Positions 35,288 through 44,466 of a stretch of 44,468 bases of DNA are shown here, in pieces. Source of the DNA: Planctomycetota bacterium (GTDB taxonomy: Bacteria > Planctomycetota > Planctomycetia > Pirellulales > Lacipirellulaceae); the NCBI GenBank assembly GCA_013286045.1, contig JABDGM010000029.1, forward strand, positions 1-44,468. The letters are read 5' to 3'. Both the position numbers and the translations under genes were made by a program. The first letter of the stretch is position 1. Each line of letters starts with the position of its first letter. Below the pieces are notes generated by a model. That model was given only the letters and a program-made list of their open reading frames with translations. It did not search any database and was not told where the DNA came from.

Positions 35288-37480
35288 TTAGCTCCGTCGA
35301 CCGCGCGCGAGCGCTATGCCGGCAGTCGATAGAAGGCCGAGAATCATCGACGCCGGCTCTGGCACCGCTTGCGATTTTCCCAGTCCGCTCCCGCTCCCCG
35401 GACCAGCTCCGAAGTTCGCTCGCCACGCCACGTATTGAAGCGTGCCGATGTCGGCTCCGGAGCTATCGTTCGCCAGCGCGCCCGCCGGTTGACCTACGTT
35501 GCTTCGCCACACGTCATAATCGTGGGAGTCGACGACGTAATCGTTGTTGAAATCGCCAGGTATTCCGGAAAAGCCGACCGTGATCACGCCCGAACCGCTG
35601 AAGAACTCGTTCATTTGATGCATCGCCCCGCTGGTGGAGCTGCCGTATGTGCCGTTAGCCTGGGAAGCGCCAGCCAAAATGAGAGCGTGAACAAATTCAT
35701 TCACGCCGCTGCCGAGAATCGCATAACTCTGATCTGCAACCCCGGCCGTGCCGCCGCCGGCTATGCTGAGCGTGGCGCTATCGTTGATCGCGTCGTCGAC
35801 GCCGCTGGCGATCGAGAGCACGGTCACGGTCGCCGACGTGTTTTGCACGGTGACATTCCCCGTCCCCAAATGGGCCGCCGCGCCCGAAACGGTCAGCGTC
35901 CCTGCATTAAGCGTCGTGCCGCCGGTATAGGTGTTCGCACCGCTCAGGACTAGCGTCCCGATCCCAGCCTTGATCAACGCACCGCCGCTGCCGCCGATCT
36001 TGCCGCTGATGGTCATTTGCGTCGTCGCATGGCTCGTGTTGCCGACAGTAAGGGTCGAGGTGCCAGAAACCAACGTCCACGCGCCGGTAAATGTCGTCGG
36101 CGCCGCCGCTGGACCAACATAGATCAAATTAGCGGCGGCCAGCGTTGTGACCGGATTCGCCAGCGTGACGGGTGCGGTTGCCCCGTCATCCGCCAACACC
36201 ATTTGCGTCACGCCCCACGTGATGCGCCCGGTGCCGAACGAATGATCGTTGTTGAAATTCACGCCCGAACCGGCGTTTAGCAGTGTGCCACCGGAGTAGG
36301 TATTGTTACCCAGCAGATACAGGCTTCCACCAGCGCCAGAGCCGCTGCCCTGCCACACTAGCCGGCCTGTGCCAGCGAGCGAAGCATTGATCTTTAAGTT
36401 TTGCGTGCTGGCGCTGACGAAAAACCCCTGATCACCATCGGCGATCGACAACACGCCAGTGCCATTGATCGTCACGGTTCCACCGCCGTTTGTTTGAAGG
36501 AACATGCCGGCAAACGAGTGGTCGGAGTTTGCGGTGATTGTATAGTTACTGGCTGCCGCATCGGTGCCCGCCGCAAGTCTTACGAAGTTACCTTCGTTCC
36601 ACGTGGTCGCATCCGTCCCCGCAGACGTCGAGCTGAATCCGGCGGCTTCCCAGGTGTAGCTGCCGTTGTTGGCCACGCCCGAGCCGGCAGTTGTGCCGTT
36701 GGCATCGAAGTATTGGAACAAAGTCGGCGGCGTCGTCCCACCAATCACGAACGATTTTAGATAGTTGATGTCGCCATTGGCTACGTCCATATCAACATTG
36801 GCGGTACCGCCGCCGATGCCGGGAACTCGGCCCTGGGAGCCGTATTGCCAGAATGACCAAGTGGGCCAGACTCCGCTGCCGACACCGCCGGTCGGAATCG
36901 GAGGGTTAACGGGGTTCGTACCATAGGATGCCACGTCCAACCCATGGCCGGTGACGGACGCATTAACTTCGCTTCCGGCCGGACTACCGCTCATGTAAAT
37001 CAGAGGATCCGCGGTCATACCGTAGCGATCCGTCACATAGGTGCAGAAGGTATTGATCCAAGTGGAAAGGTCGGCAGTGCTGAGACTGAAACTATTTCCT
37101 TCGATATCGAGCATTGGGCGAAGGTGACCGTTCGTAAGGTACGGTCCCGCGACGGCGACGAAATGTGCGGCATCCGCTGCCGCGGTGTTGGATTCGGGAT
37201 GGGCGTAATGGTATGCGCCCATATAGATGCCCGCGGCCGTGCCGTTGTTCATGTTGCTCACGAACGTCGAGTCGTTGAACGCATCGGTCGTGCCTTCGTC
37301 TGCCTTGCTCCAAGCGAACGATATGCCCGAATTCGCGACCGAAACCCAGTTCGCGGCGGTGATCGTCCCTTGAAAATGCGACACATCGATCCCGGCCGCC
37401 CTAGCCGCCCATGCTTTCGGCGCTTGCAGAATCAAAACACTCGCGCAACAAACAAGAAGTCGCCCAACAAAACTGCGCAT
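35288..37480 (-). CDS. GH25 lysozyme fused to autotransporter-type repeats, dockerin-like segment and PEP-CTERM tail
   Basis: From the ATG at 37478-37480 (GAGGAG 8 nt upstream) the product has 730 residues. A signal peptide (MRSFVGRLLVCCASVLILQA) precedes a GH25 muramidase domain: AAGIDVSHFQGTITAANWVS, FAWSKADEG, YMGAYHYAHPES, LRPMLDIEGN with the catalytic Asp-x-Glu, and TWSFWQYGSQG. The middle holds autotransporter-associated beta-helix repeats (NNTYSGGTLLNAG and ANTYTGGTTLNAGTLTVSG). Near the end is a dockerin-like segment (GDFNNDYVVDSHDYDVW). The PEP-CTERM tail reads VPEPASMILGLLST, then ARGRRS. It should cleave peptidoglycan-type glycans while held at the cell surface. An in-frame ATG at 37570 would add 30 residues ahead of the signal peptide and is not favoured. 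Confidence 0.88.
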   Translation of the reverse strand: MRSFVGRLLVCCASVLILQAPKAWAARAAGIDVSHFQGTITAANWVSVANSGISFAWSKADEGTTDAFNDSTFVSNMNNGTAAGIYMGAYHYAHPESNTAAADAAHFVAVAGPYLTNGHLRPMLDIEGNSFSLSTADLSTWINTFCTYVTDRYGMTADPLIYMSGSPAGSEVNASVTGHGLDVASYGTNPVNPPIPTGGVGSGVWPTWSFWQYGSQGRVPGIGGGTANVDMDVANGDINYLKSFVIGGTTPPTLFQYFDANGTTAGSGVANNGSYTWEAAGFSSTSAGTDATTWNEGNFVRLAAGTDAAASNYTITANSDHSFAGMFLQTNGGGTVTINGTGVLSIADGDQGFFVSASTQNLKINASLAGTGRLVWQGSGSGAGGSLYLLGNNTYSGGTLLNAGSGVNFNNDHSFGTGRITWGVTQMVLADDGATAPVTLANPVTTLAAANLIYVGPAAAPTTFTGAWTLVSGTSTLTVGNTSHATTQMTISGKIGGSGGALIKAGIGTLVLSGANTYTGGTTLNAGTLTVSGAAAHLGTGNVTVQNTSATVTVLSIASGVDDAINDSATLSIAGGGTAGVADQSYAILGSGVNEFVHALILAGASQANGTYGSSTSGAMHQMNEFFSGSGVITVGFSGIPGDFNNDYVVDSHDYDVWRSNVGQPAGALANDSSGADIGTLQYVAWRANFGAGPGSGSGLGKSQAVPEPASMILGLLSTAGIALARGRRS

Positions 37481-37718
37481 TCTCTGCTCCTCAAGGCGGG
37501 CCAAACCGGGGGGGATTTGCCGGTCTAAATCGATCGATCGACGGCGGCGGGACTGCCACTCGATTTTCATAGGCGTTTAAAAGATTGTCAATCTTATTAT
37601 TTATCACTTGCACACTGAGATCGGGTGGCCCGACGCCCCTTACGTTAGAATTCCGACACATTCTGGCCCGCGTCGCCAAACGGCCGCCTTTCATTTTCCT
37701 AAGCGAGAGCGCATCTAC

Positions 37719-38510
37719 ATGGTAAAAGTTAACCCCTTAGCTCTGATTACCGGCGCATCCTCCGGCATCGGAAAAGCGCTCACCGAGGAGTTTGCCCAAG
37801 CCGGGTACGACGTCATTCTCGCTGCCCGAACTGCCCCCAAGCTGGAAGCCCAGGCGGCCGACTTGAAGCAGCGGTTCGGCATCACAGCCCACGTGATCGT
37901 TTGCGACTTGCAAACGACCGACGGCGCCACCCATCTTCATGCAGAAATCAAAAACCGCGACCTCATGCTCAGCGCACTGGTTAACAACGCGGGCTTTGGC
38001 ACGTTTGGCAATTTCAACGACATGCCGCTTGATTCGCAACTCGGCATGGTGGAGCTAAACGTTGCGGCGGTCGTCGGGCTCACAAAACTCTTCCTCCCCG
38101 ATCTGCTGGCGACGAAGGGCAAGATTCTTAACCTGGCGTCGACCGCCGCGTTCCAGCCTGGTCCCTACATGGCCGTCTACTTTGCCACAAAAGCATTCGT
38201 TCTGAGCTTTTCCCAAGCACTCGCCGCCGAACTTGCCAGCGCTGGCGTTACGGTCACCGCCCTCTGCCCCGGCCCCACCGCGTCGGGCTTTCAAGATCGA
38301 GCCGCCATGCAGCATTCCGCCACGGTAAAAGGCAAACACCTCCCCTCGTCCGAACGAATCGCCCGCAAAGGATTCCACGCCATGCAACGTGGGCGAAGGG
38401 TGTACATACCAGGCGTCAAGAACTGGATCCTAGCCCAATTACCCAGGTTCACGCCGCGCCGCCTCGTGACCTTTATCGCCCTGTTCGTAATTGGCCCCAC
38501 TAAAGAGTGA
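37719..38510 (+). CDS. Short-chain dehydrogenase/reductase
   Basis: From the ATG at 37719 the product has 263 residues, the usual classical SDR length. TGASSGIG near the N-terminus binds the dinucleotide, and NNAGFG follows. The Ser-Tyr-Lys triad is visible: LNLASTAAF, then Tyr154 and Lys158 in YFATKAF. The C-terminal PRFTPRRLVTFIALF gives an amphipathic, membrane-seeking end like that of SDRs of the DltE/YqjQ type. AARTA after the second strand suggests NADP preference. The substrate is unknown. It is divergent from the GH25 gene and appears single. Confidence 0.9.
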   Translation: MVKVNPLALITGASSGIGKALTEEFAQAGYDVILAARTAPKLEAQAADLKQRFGITAHVIVCDLQTTDGATHLHAEIKNRDLMLSALVNNAGFGTFGNFNDMPLDSQLGMVELNVAAVVGLTKLFLPDLLATKGKILNLASTAAFQPGPYMAVYFATKAFVLSFSQALAAELASAGVTVTALCPGPTASGFQDRAAMQHSATVKGKHLPSSERIARKGFHAMQRGRRVYIPGVKNWILAQLPRFTPRRLVTFIALFVIGPTKE

Positions 38511-38568
38511 TCCCAGCCACTCACGCGGCGAATTTTTAAATCTCGTATTCGACTCTTCCCTTTCTCCG

Positions 38569-38574
38569 TATAAT
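38569..38574 (+). promoter_or_regulatory. Possible -10 box before the TIGR03000-like gene
   Basis: TATAAT at 38569-38574 lies about 50 bp upstream of the ATG. No good -35 box was found 16-18 bp further upstream, so the call is weak. Confidence 0.3.
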
Positions 38575-38624
38575 TCAGTTGGAAGGGCCGACAGATAATC
38601 GCAAATCCGAATCGGGGGTGAATC

Positions 38625-39710
38625 ATGCGATCAAACATTAAACGCGCACTAGTCGCAACAGCTTTCGCTGCCTTCATCGCAACCGGCTTACTCGCCTGGG
38701 CCGCTCCTGGGCACGGCGGCGGACATGGCGGTTCCGGCGGCCACGTGAGTGGCGGTCATTCAAGCGGTGGCCATATGAGCGGTGGTCATGGCGGATCAGT
38801 CGGTCACATGAGCGGCGGCCACTCATCCTTTAACCACAGTAGCGGCGGTCACATTTCTGGCATCCACTCGAGCGGAGGCCATGGCTACGCTGGCTCACAT
38901 TACAGTGGCAACCACAGCTTCGCGGGCGTCAAGTACAGCAACGGTTTCGGCCACATCAACAACAACAATTTTGGCCATGGCGCCCACAATTACGGCAACT
39001 ACGCCAACTATGGCCGCGGCGTCCACAACTACGGCAATTACGGCAACTATGGCCGTGGCTACCGGAACTATGGCAACTACGCCAACTACGGCCGCGGGTA
39101 CTACAACTACGGTCGCTACTATCGCAGCTGGCCGTATCGCGCCTACGCGTATGGGAATTACTGGCGTTACTACCGACCGTACATTTACAACCTCGGCTAT
39201 TACGGCTATCCGTACCTGTCAAGTTACTTCGGATATCCGAGCTCTTATTACTACAACAGTTACCCCGCATACTACAGCAGCTACCCCACGTACAACGACT
39301 CGTACGCGCCAAATTACTACGGCAATAGCGCAGAAGAATTACCCGGAGATGCGTATGCGAACGTGCCGCCGCCAAGCGGTAATGTCGGCAATCGCTCCGC
39401 CGGAGACACCGCCCGCATCGAAATTCGACTCCCCGATCCACAAGCGTCGATTTGGGTCGAAGGCCAATCAATCGCAAGTAGCGGCGAGGTGCGGCAATTC
39501 AATTCGCCGCAGCTCGATCCCTCGCGGCAATTCAGTTACGACGTCAAAGCCGCCTGGATCGAAAATGGCAAACTCATGACGGATGAGCGACGCGTTAAGG
39601 TCCGCGCCAACGCCCAATCGGTCATCGACTTTACGAAGCCCGGCCAGACCGCTCCCGATGCCGGCCAGCTGCCGCCACCCGTGCCGCTACCGCCGCAGCA
39701 AGATACTTAG
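38625..39710 (+). CDS. Secreted Gly/His/Tyr-rich repeat protein with TIGR03000-like domain
   Basis: The 361-residue product has a signal peptide (residues 1-26, ending LAWAAPG). Next is a Gly-His-Ser tandem region (about 27-95; units like SGGHSSGGHMSGGHGG), then an Asn-Tyr-Gly region (about 105-175; NYGNYANYGRG), then a Tyr-rich stretch. The C-terminal 100 residues, ARIEIRLPDPQASIWVEGQ through RRVKVRANAQSVIDF, match the planctomycete TIGR03000 domain pattern. His-rich repeats may bind metal, and Tyr-rich ones may cross-link or phase-separate; both are guesses. GGGGGTG before the ATG is a plausible ribosome-binding site. Function is unknown. Confidence 0.8.
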   Translation: MRSNIKRALVATAFAAFIATGLLAWAAPGHGGGHGGSGGHVSGGHSSGGHMSGGHGGSVGHMSGGHSSFNHSSGGHISGIHSSGGHGYAGSHYSGNHSFAGVKYSNGFGHINNNNFGHGAHNYGNYANYGRGVHNYGNYGNYGRGYRNYGNYANYGRGYYNYGRYYRSWPYRAYAYGNYWRYYRPYIYNLGYYGYPYLSSYFGYPSSYYYNSYPAYYSSYPTYNDSYAPNYYGNSAEELPGDAYANVPPPSGNVGNRSAGDTARIEIRLPDPQASIWVEGQSIASSGEVRQFNSPQLDPSRQFSYDVKAAWIENGKLMTDERRVKVRANAQSVIDFTKPGQTAPDAGQLPPPVPLPPQQDT

Positions 39711-39758
39711 AATCGATCAGCCGCCGAGCGCTAGCCCGACGTTTCTGAACTCAGGCTC

Positions 39759-40661
39759 TCAATAGGCCGGCAGCAATACGTCGGTGCTCGAATACCGCAC
39801 GCGATTGTAAAGGCGTACGAACGGTTCCAACGAGCGGGTTTTGCGCCCGTAGAACACGAGCTGACTGGGATTCAAAAACGCCCGGTCGAAGCCTGCATCC
39901 CGCATCGCGCGGTGCATTTGCACGTGCTCGCAATCCCCACCTCTATACCGACCGGCAAGAAACGCGGGCATGCGATAGATTCCCAGTCCGCCAAAGCAAG
40001 AATAGACCGGCTGCAGTGGTTCGCCCCGTCGCCACGCGTAATCATTGACTTCGCGGCAACGAATCGGATCGAACGACCCGAACCGGCGATATGCCCAAGA
40101 GTCGAATTGCAGCCACGTGTTGAATCGCCACCGCGCACGCTGCAGGATCAATCCGTTCGACCCCACGAAATCCCAATCGTCCCAGCCGAAACTGTTGGCT
40201 ACCCCGTCGTTGCTCCACCCGCCACGCACATCCATGTCGAGCACGATCACGTTGTCAAAATCCGCGTAGTAGCTTCCGATGAACTGGTGATACCAGTTTC
40301 GATAGTCGGCCATCCGGTCGCCGCGCTCTTTGGAGCGAATCTTGCGATTTACTGGCGTCCCGCGCCGATCGCAACGGGCAGAAACTCGCGAGTTGCCCGC
40401 AGTCCACGCCGTTAGCAACTCACCCGTGCCATCGGCAGAATCATTTTCGTACACGACGACGCGATAATCCGCGAATAACTTCCCCAACGCTTCAATGCGC
40501 TCGATCGTGTGCGGCAACACGTCGATCGAATTGCGGACCACGCCCGCGATAACGACCCGGCGGTCGCGCATCCGTCGCAGCCCGCGGGCGACGCACTTCG
40601 CATGCAGCGACGCATGCTCTGACGCAAGTGGAAACAAATTCTCAGGAAAAACGTCGGACAC
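39759..40661 (-). CDS. Glycosyltransferase resembling the CAP59/GT69 group
   Basis: The 300-residue protein has a GT-A-like core: RRVVIAGVVRNSIDVLPHTI, then DYRVVVYENDSADGTGELL. DNVIVLDMDVRGGWSNDG follows, with a DxD site. FGWDDWDFVGSNGL and FGGLGIYRMPAFL are also seen. The YENDSxDGT pattern recalls cryptococcal alpha-mannosyltransferases (CAP59, GT69) and related bacterial proteins. It probably adds a sugar to a surface glycan. The start is GTG at 40661, with an ATG 30 codons in (40571) as alternative. It is convergent with the TIGR03000-like gene. Confidence 0.72.
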   Translation of the reverse strand: MSDVFPENLFPLASEHASLHAKCVARGLRRMRDRRVVIAGVVRNSIDVLPHTIERIEALGKLFADYRVVVYENDSADGTGELLTAWTAGNSRVSARCDRRGTPVNRKIRSKERGDRMADYRNWYHQFIGSYYADFDNVIVLDMDVRGGWSNDGVANSFGWDDWDFVGSNGLILQRARWRFNTWLQFDSWAYRRFGSFDPIRCREVNDYAWRRGEPLQPVYSCFGGLGIYRMPAFLAGRYRGGDCEHVQMHRAMRDAGFDRAFLNPSQLVFYGRKTRSLEPFVRLYNRVRYSSTDVLLPAY

Positions 40662-40784
40662 CGCTCACGTTCTCGGTAGTTTGGCCGCCCTTGCCACCCC
40701 GATTTCGATGCGGAACTGTAGCGATGATAGCGGTCCCGCGGTAGGTCAATTCCGCCTTGAATAGGCCGGACTTATACCGATGTG

Positions 40785-42374
40785 TCACGCCCCGGTCTCG
40801 ACCCGAGGCGCATCGCAGATAGGCCCATTGCTAGCCTCGCCTGCTAGCTCCTTCAATCTCACGCGATCCACCTTTCCCACCGCCGTCGTCGGCATATCGT
40901 CGAGCGCAATGATTACGTCCGGCGCCTTATATCCAACACGCGCTTTCGAAAACTGAATCAACTCCGCCATCGTCGGCCGCGCCGCATCCGTGCGAAATGT
41001 AATGTACGCCTGCACGTTTTCCCCGTGCACCAAATCGTGTACCCCGACCACACCCGCACACGCAACCCCTGGGTGCTCGAGCAGTGAGTCCTCCACTTCC
41101 TGCGGACAAATGTTCGAGCCGTCATGGATAATGATTTGTTTCTTGCGGCCGCGGAACCACAGGTAACCGTCGTCATCCGCGCTCACTAGGTCGCCCGTAT
41201 CTAGCCAGCCATCCACTATCGTCTCCGCCGTCGCGTCCGGCCGATTCCAATAGCCAATCATGTTGCTCGGCGATTTCATCCAGAGCCTGCCGCTCGTCCC
41301 GCGTGGCACTTCCGCACCGCCGTCATCACGGACCGACGCTGCAAATCCCGGCGCGACTTGCCCGATCGAACCAATCCGATTCCCTGACCCGCTCGGGTTG
41401 TAGGTCGCAGTGCCGGTTTCCGTCATTCCATACAACTCCTCGATCGCATGGCCTGTAAGCGCCGTGTACTCATTCACCAGCTCTGCCGAAATCTTGTCGC
41501 CGCCGGATACACACCGCCGAAGCGATGCAAAATCTTCACCCTGCGCACCATGATCGCGTACCAAGGCAAACAGCGGCGCGGGCAGCGTGCATAACAGCGT
41601 GGGTCGCGCCAGGCGAACGAGCGGCAGTAACTCATCGGTGCCGAACGTGCGCGCCAGCGCCACGGTCGCCCCCGCCGCCAGCCCGGAAAACGACAGTGAT
41701 GAGCACGCCACGTGCGACGCCGACGTCGCCGGCATAAACACATCGCGCGGCGTAATCTCGAGCGCCGCAATCGCGCTCGCCACCATCCACCCAAACGTCT
41801 CGTGCGAATGCGTGACTCCCTTCGGCTTGCCCGTGCTGCCTGACGTAAAAAAGACAAAAATCGGCGCATCCGCCGGCGGCGGCGGAGGCAACGCAGCGGA
41901 GGGTCCCCCCGCCGTCATCAATTCCTCCAATCGCGGATGCTCGCCATTCGTCGCCTCAAAACTGATCCGCCCCAGCCGCAGTCGAGGCACAAGCGCGCTC
42001 GCCGCTAGTGACTCCTCGCGCTCGGCATGCGCAACAATCATCGATGCTCCGCTGACCTCCAGCGCATGATCGATTTCCGGGGTTTGATAACGATAGTTGA
42101 GCGGCGTAGCAACCAGGCCCGCCTTGCAGCACGCGAGATAATGAATGATGAGCGCCCCGCGATTCGGGAGCAACGACGCGATCCGGTCCCCCGCCGTGAG
42201 CCCCATCGCGAGGTACTGTTTCGCGAGCCGCGTTGAGTCTTCATCCAACTCCCGCCACGACCAGGTGCGTTGCAACAGCACCAGCGCCGGCTCCTCCGGC
42301 TTGGTAGTCAGTCCAACCTCGAGCAAATTCGCCAGCACGATTGGGCGGTCCAGTTTCGGCCCGGTCATTGGCAC
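40785..42374 (-). CDS. AMP-dependent acyl-CoA synthetase/ligase
   Basis: This 529-residue class I adenylate-forming enzyme shows the P-loop FFTSGSTGKPKGVTHSHE, the central EELYGMTETGTATYNPSG, and GYWNRPDATAETIVDGWLDT then GDLVSADDDGYLWFRGR. The catalytic Lys is in VGKVDRVRLKEL near the end. It activates a carboxylic acid, probably a fatty or aromatic acid, as an acyl-AMP and then the CoA thioester. The start was set at GTG 42372-42374 because AGGAG lies 8 nt upstream; an ATG two codons later (42368) is nearly as good. It is divergent from the HAF-repeat gene. Confidence 0.92.
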   Translation of the reverse strand: MPMTGPKLDRPIVLANLLEVGLTTKPEEPALVLLQRTWSWRELDEDSTRLAKQYLAMGLTAGDRIASLLPNRGALIIHYLACCKAGLVATPLNYRYQTPEIDHALEVSGASMIVAHAEREESLAASALVPRLRLGRISFEATNGEHPRLEELMTAGGPSAALPPPPPADAPIFVFFTSGSTGKPKGVTHSHETFGWMVASAIAALEITPRDVFMPATSASHVACSSLSFSGLAAGATVALARTFGTDELLPLVRLARPTLLCTLPAPLFALVRDHGAQGEDFASLRRCVSGGDKISAELVNEYTALTGHAIEELYGMTETGTATYNPSGSGNRIGSIGQVAPGFAASVRDDGGAEVPRGTSGRLWMKSPSNMIGYWNRPDATAETIVDGWLDTGDLVSADDDGYLWFRGRKKQIIIHDGSNICPQEVEDSLLEHPGVACAGVVGVHDLVHGENVQAYITFRTDAARPTMAELIQFSKARVGYKAPDVIIALDDMPTTAVGKVDRVRLKELAGEASNGPICDAPRVETGA

Positions 42375-42581
42375 GTGATTAACTCCTAAACTGGCCAGCG
42401 TAATCCCGCATTTGGACCAGCATAGCAGACGCGTGAGCAAATAGCGCGCGTTCACGAGCAAGTCACTCGCAGCGTAAAGATTATAAATATCTGCGTTTCT
42501 TTCGCTTCCCGATTCTATGGACTCAATAGGACGATCGCGATACGCTCTCGCGAAATCTGTCGTCGCGGCCCGCGCTATTTA

Positions 42582-43799
42582 ATGACCCTAACTCGACAAA
42601 TGATCAATCCATTGTCCTTGAATCCGGCTCGCCGGTTGTACAGCTTGTTGATTTGCGCCGGCCTCCTCCACGCACCTTCGCTGGCCGCGAGCTTCACTCC
42701 CCTCGGCTACCTGCCCGGCGGCGGGCGCGTTAGTTATGCCCAAGGAATTTCCGCCGATGGCAAATTCGTCGTCGGAGCTTCCGGAAGTACCGCACCCGGC
42801 TTTGAGGCCTTTCGCTGGTCCGCGGCGACCGGCATGCAGGGCCTCGGCGACCTTCCCACCGGAAATTTTTACTCCGAAGCGCGGGCTATCTCAAACGATG
42901 GAAACACAGTCGTCGGACTCGGCACCGCAACCGACTCGTCGACGCTAACCGACGGATTCCGCTGGACAGCTGCCGGCGGCATGCAACCCATCGGTTATCT
43001 CGGCATTCCCAATAGCTCGTTTCAATACAGCTCTCCTGTGGCCATGTCTGCTGACGGCAACACCGTGACCGGCGGGAGCGGATCGGCCCAAGGCAGCGAA
43101 GCGTTCCGTTGGAACGTACACGATGGTATGACCGGCCTTGGCGATTTGCCCGGCAGCTACTTCGAGAGTTACGCGAGTTCAATATCTGCCGATGGGTCGG
43201 TCATCGTCGGTTACGGTACTGTGGGTCTAGGCCTCACCGAGCCCTTTCGCTGGAGAGCCGCAACGGGCATAGTGGGCCTCGGGTTCACGACCGATACGCC
43301 CCATCCCGGCGACGCGCTTGGGATGTCTCCAGATGGAAACATTATCGTGGGAACCGAATGGGGCATCCCTTGGCGTTGGACTGCCGCGACCGGCTACACC
43401 ACGCTCCCGACCTTAGAACCAAACGGCGCTTCATACCCAATGGACGTTTCCGCCGACGGGTCCGTCATCATCGGAAACTCCGAATTTGGCAGTTCCGCCG
43501 GCAGAGTTCCACCATTTATTTGGACGGCCAGCGGCGGGACGCAATACCTCAGCGACTATCTCGCGACCCATTTCGGAATATCCCTTAACGGATGGACGCT
43601 TCAAGATGCAAACGCAATCTCGGACGACGGGCGATTCGTCGTTGGCGATGCCGTCAACAATGCAAACGGCGACCTCGTTGCTTATCTAATAGACCTAAAA
43701 GTCCCAGAGCCTTCCGCAGCGGCACTCTTCGCCCTGATGTCTTCCGCAATCGTGCTCTGTCGCAGCCACGCCTTGCATCGCCGGTTCCGAGTGGGATAA
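42582..43799 (+). CDS. HAF-repeat extracellular protein with PEP-CTERM tail (second copy)
   Basis: The 405-residue protein has a signal peptide (about 17-36, ending HAPSLAAS). It then runs in repeats of the form AQGISADGKFVVGAS followed by EAFRWSAATGMQGLGDLP, with later blocks ARAISNDGNTVVGLG, AVAMSADGNTV-type and SSISADGSVIVGYG. The tail, VPEPSAAALFALMSSAIVL and then HALHRR, is a PEP-CTERM signal. It shares plan and the closing SLNGWTLQDANAISDDGRFV with the protein at 18273 (LTGWTLSAGSDISSDGSVL), so the two are paralogues. An ATG six codons in is a possible start. Function is unknown; exported and surface-bound is likely. Confidence 0.83.
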   Translation: MTLTRQMINPLSLNPARRLYSLLICAGLLHAPSLAASFTPLGYLPGGGRVSYAQGISADGKFVVGASGSTAPGFEAFRWSAATGMQGLGDLPTGNFYSEARAISNDGNTVVGLGTATDSSTLTDGFRWTAAGGMQPIGYLGIPNSSFQYSSPVAMSADGNTVTGGSGSAQGSEAFRWNVHDGMTGLGDLPGSYFESYASSISADGSVIVGYGTVGLGLTEPFRWRAATGIVGLGFTTDTPHPGDALGMSPDGNIIVGTEWGIPWRWTAATGYTTLPTLEPNGASYPMDVSADGSVIIGNSEFGSSAGRVPPFIWTASGGTQYLSDYLATHFGISLNGWTLQDANAISDDGRFVVGDAVNNANGDLVAYLIDLKVPEPSAAALFALMSSAIVLCRSHALHRRFRVG

Positions 43800-43896
43800 A
43801 GCCGCGCTCAATCGCGATTGACCGGTTCCGGCATTAAATTCTACTAGAGTGCCAGAGTTCGTCTCTTCGAACACGGTATCCCGATGTATTCTTCGG

Positions 43897-43924
43897 CTCC
43901 CTCCCCTGTCGCGGGGAGGGGGAG
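43897..43924. other. GC-rich hairpin between genes
   Basis: CTCCCTCCCC pairs with GGGGAGGG(GG)AG around TGTCGC. A run of seven T follows 10 nt later, too far for a standard terminator, though it may still contribute. It could be a dispersed hairpin. Confidence 0.4.
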
Positions 43925-44004
43925 CATTACTCATTTTTTTGTGCGAGGTCATCCGTTCACCTAGATTGTACCCCGTTCAAGCGTCAACTCTGCAACCAAC
44001 CATC

Positions 44005-44466
44005 ATGCCCTACGACATCCGCCTCGAACACGTCGCATCGCTTCCGCTCGCCGTCGTCCGCCGCCGCGCGAAACTGGAAGAACTTCCCGCCGTCGTCCCC
44101 GCCGCCTGCGGCGCCGTCTGGAACGCACTTAAAACCAATCAAGTCTCCGGCGCCGGCCGACACATCGCTCTCTACTTCGATGACGAGATCAACCTCGAAG
44201 TCGGCAACGAGCTCAATACCCCTATCACCGCCGGCTTCGGCGAAGTGATCGCGTCGGCAACCCCCGCCGGAACCGTCGCAACCACGACGCACGTCGGACC
44301 CTATCAGCTGCTGAAGCACGCACACATCGCCATTCGCGAATGGTGCGCATCCAACGGCCACGCGCTCGCCGGCCCCAATTGGGAAATCTACGGCCACTGG
44401 CGCGACGAATGGAACAACGACCCCTCCAAGATTGTGACCGACGTGTTCTACCTCATCGACTCGTAG
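44005..44466 (+). CDS. GyrI-like small-molecule-binding protein
   Basis: From the ATG at 44005 the product has 153 residues. The opening YDIRLEHVASLPLAVVRRRA, the later TTTHVGPYQLLKHAHIAIRE, then GHALAGPNWEIYGHWRDEW and the closing TDVFYLI match the GyrI-like/AraC effector-binding (SHS2-derived) fold. Stand-alone members bind small organic molecules, and some are hydrolases or antitoxins to gyrase inhibitors. No helix-turn-helix is attached, so it is not a regulator by itself. A longer upstream frame lacks the conserved N-terminus and is not used. The gene ends two bases before the window edge. Confidence 0.85.
   Translation: MPYDIRLEHVASLPLAVVRRRAKLEELPAVVPAACGAVWNALKTNQVSGAGRHIALYFDDEINLEVGNELNTPITAGFGEVIASATPAGTVATTTHVGPYQLLKHAHIAIREWCASNGHALAGPNWEIYGHWRDEWNNDPSKIVTDVFYLIDS

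Noticed and set aside
38956-39477. 173-codon Cys/Ser/Arg-rich minus-strand frame
   Set aside because: It is the antisense image of the Asn-Tyr-Gly repeats in the TIGR03000-like gene.
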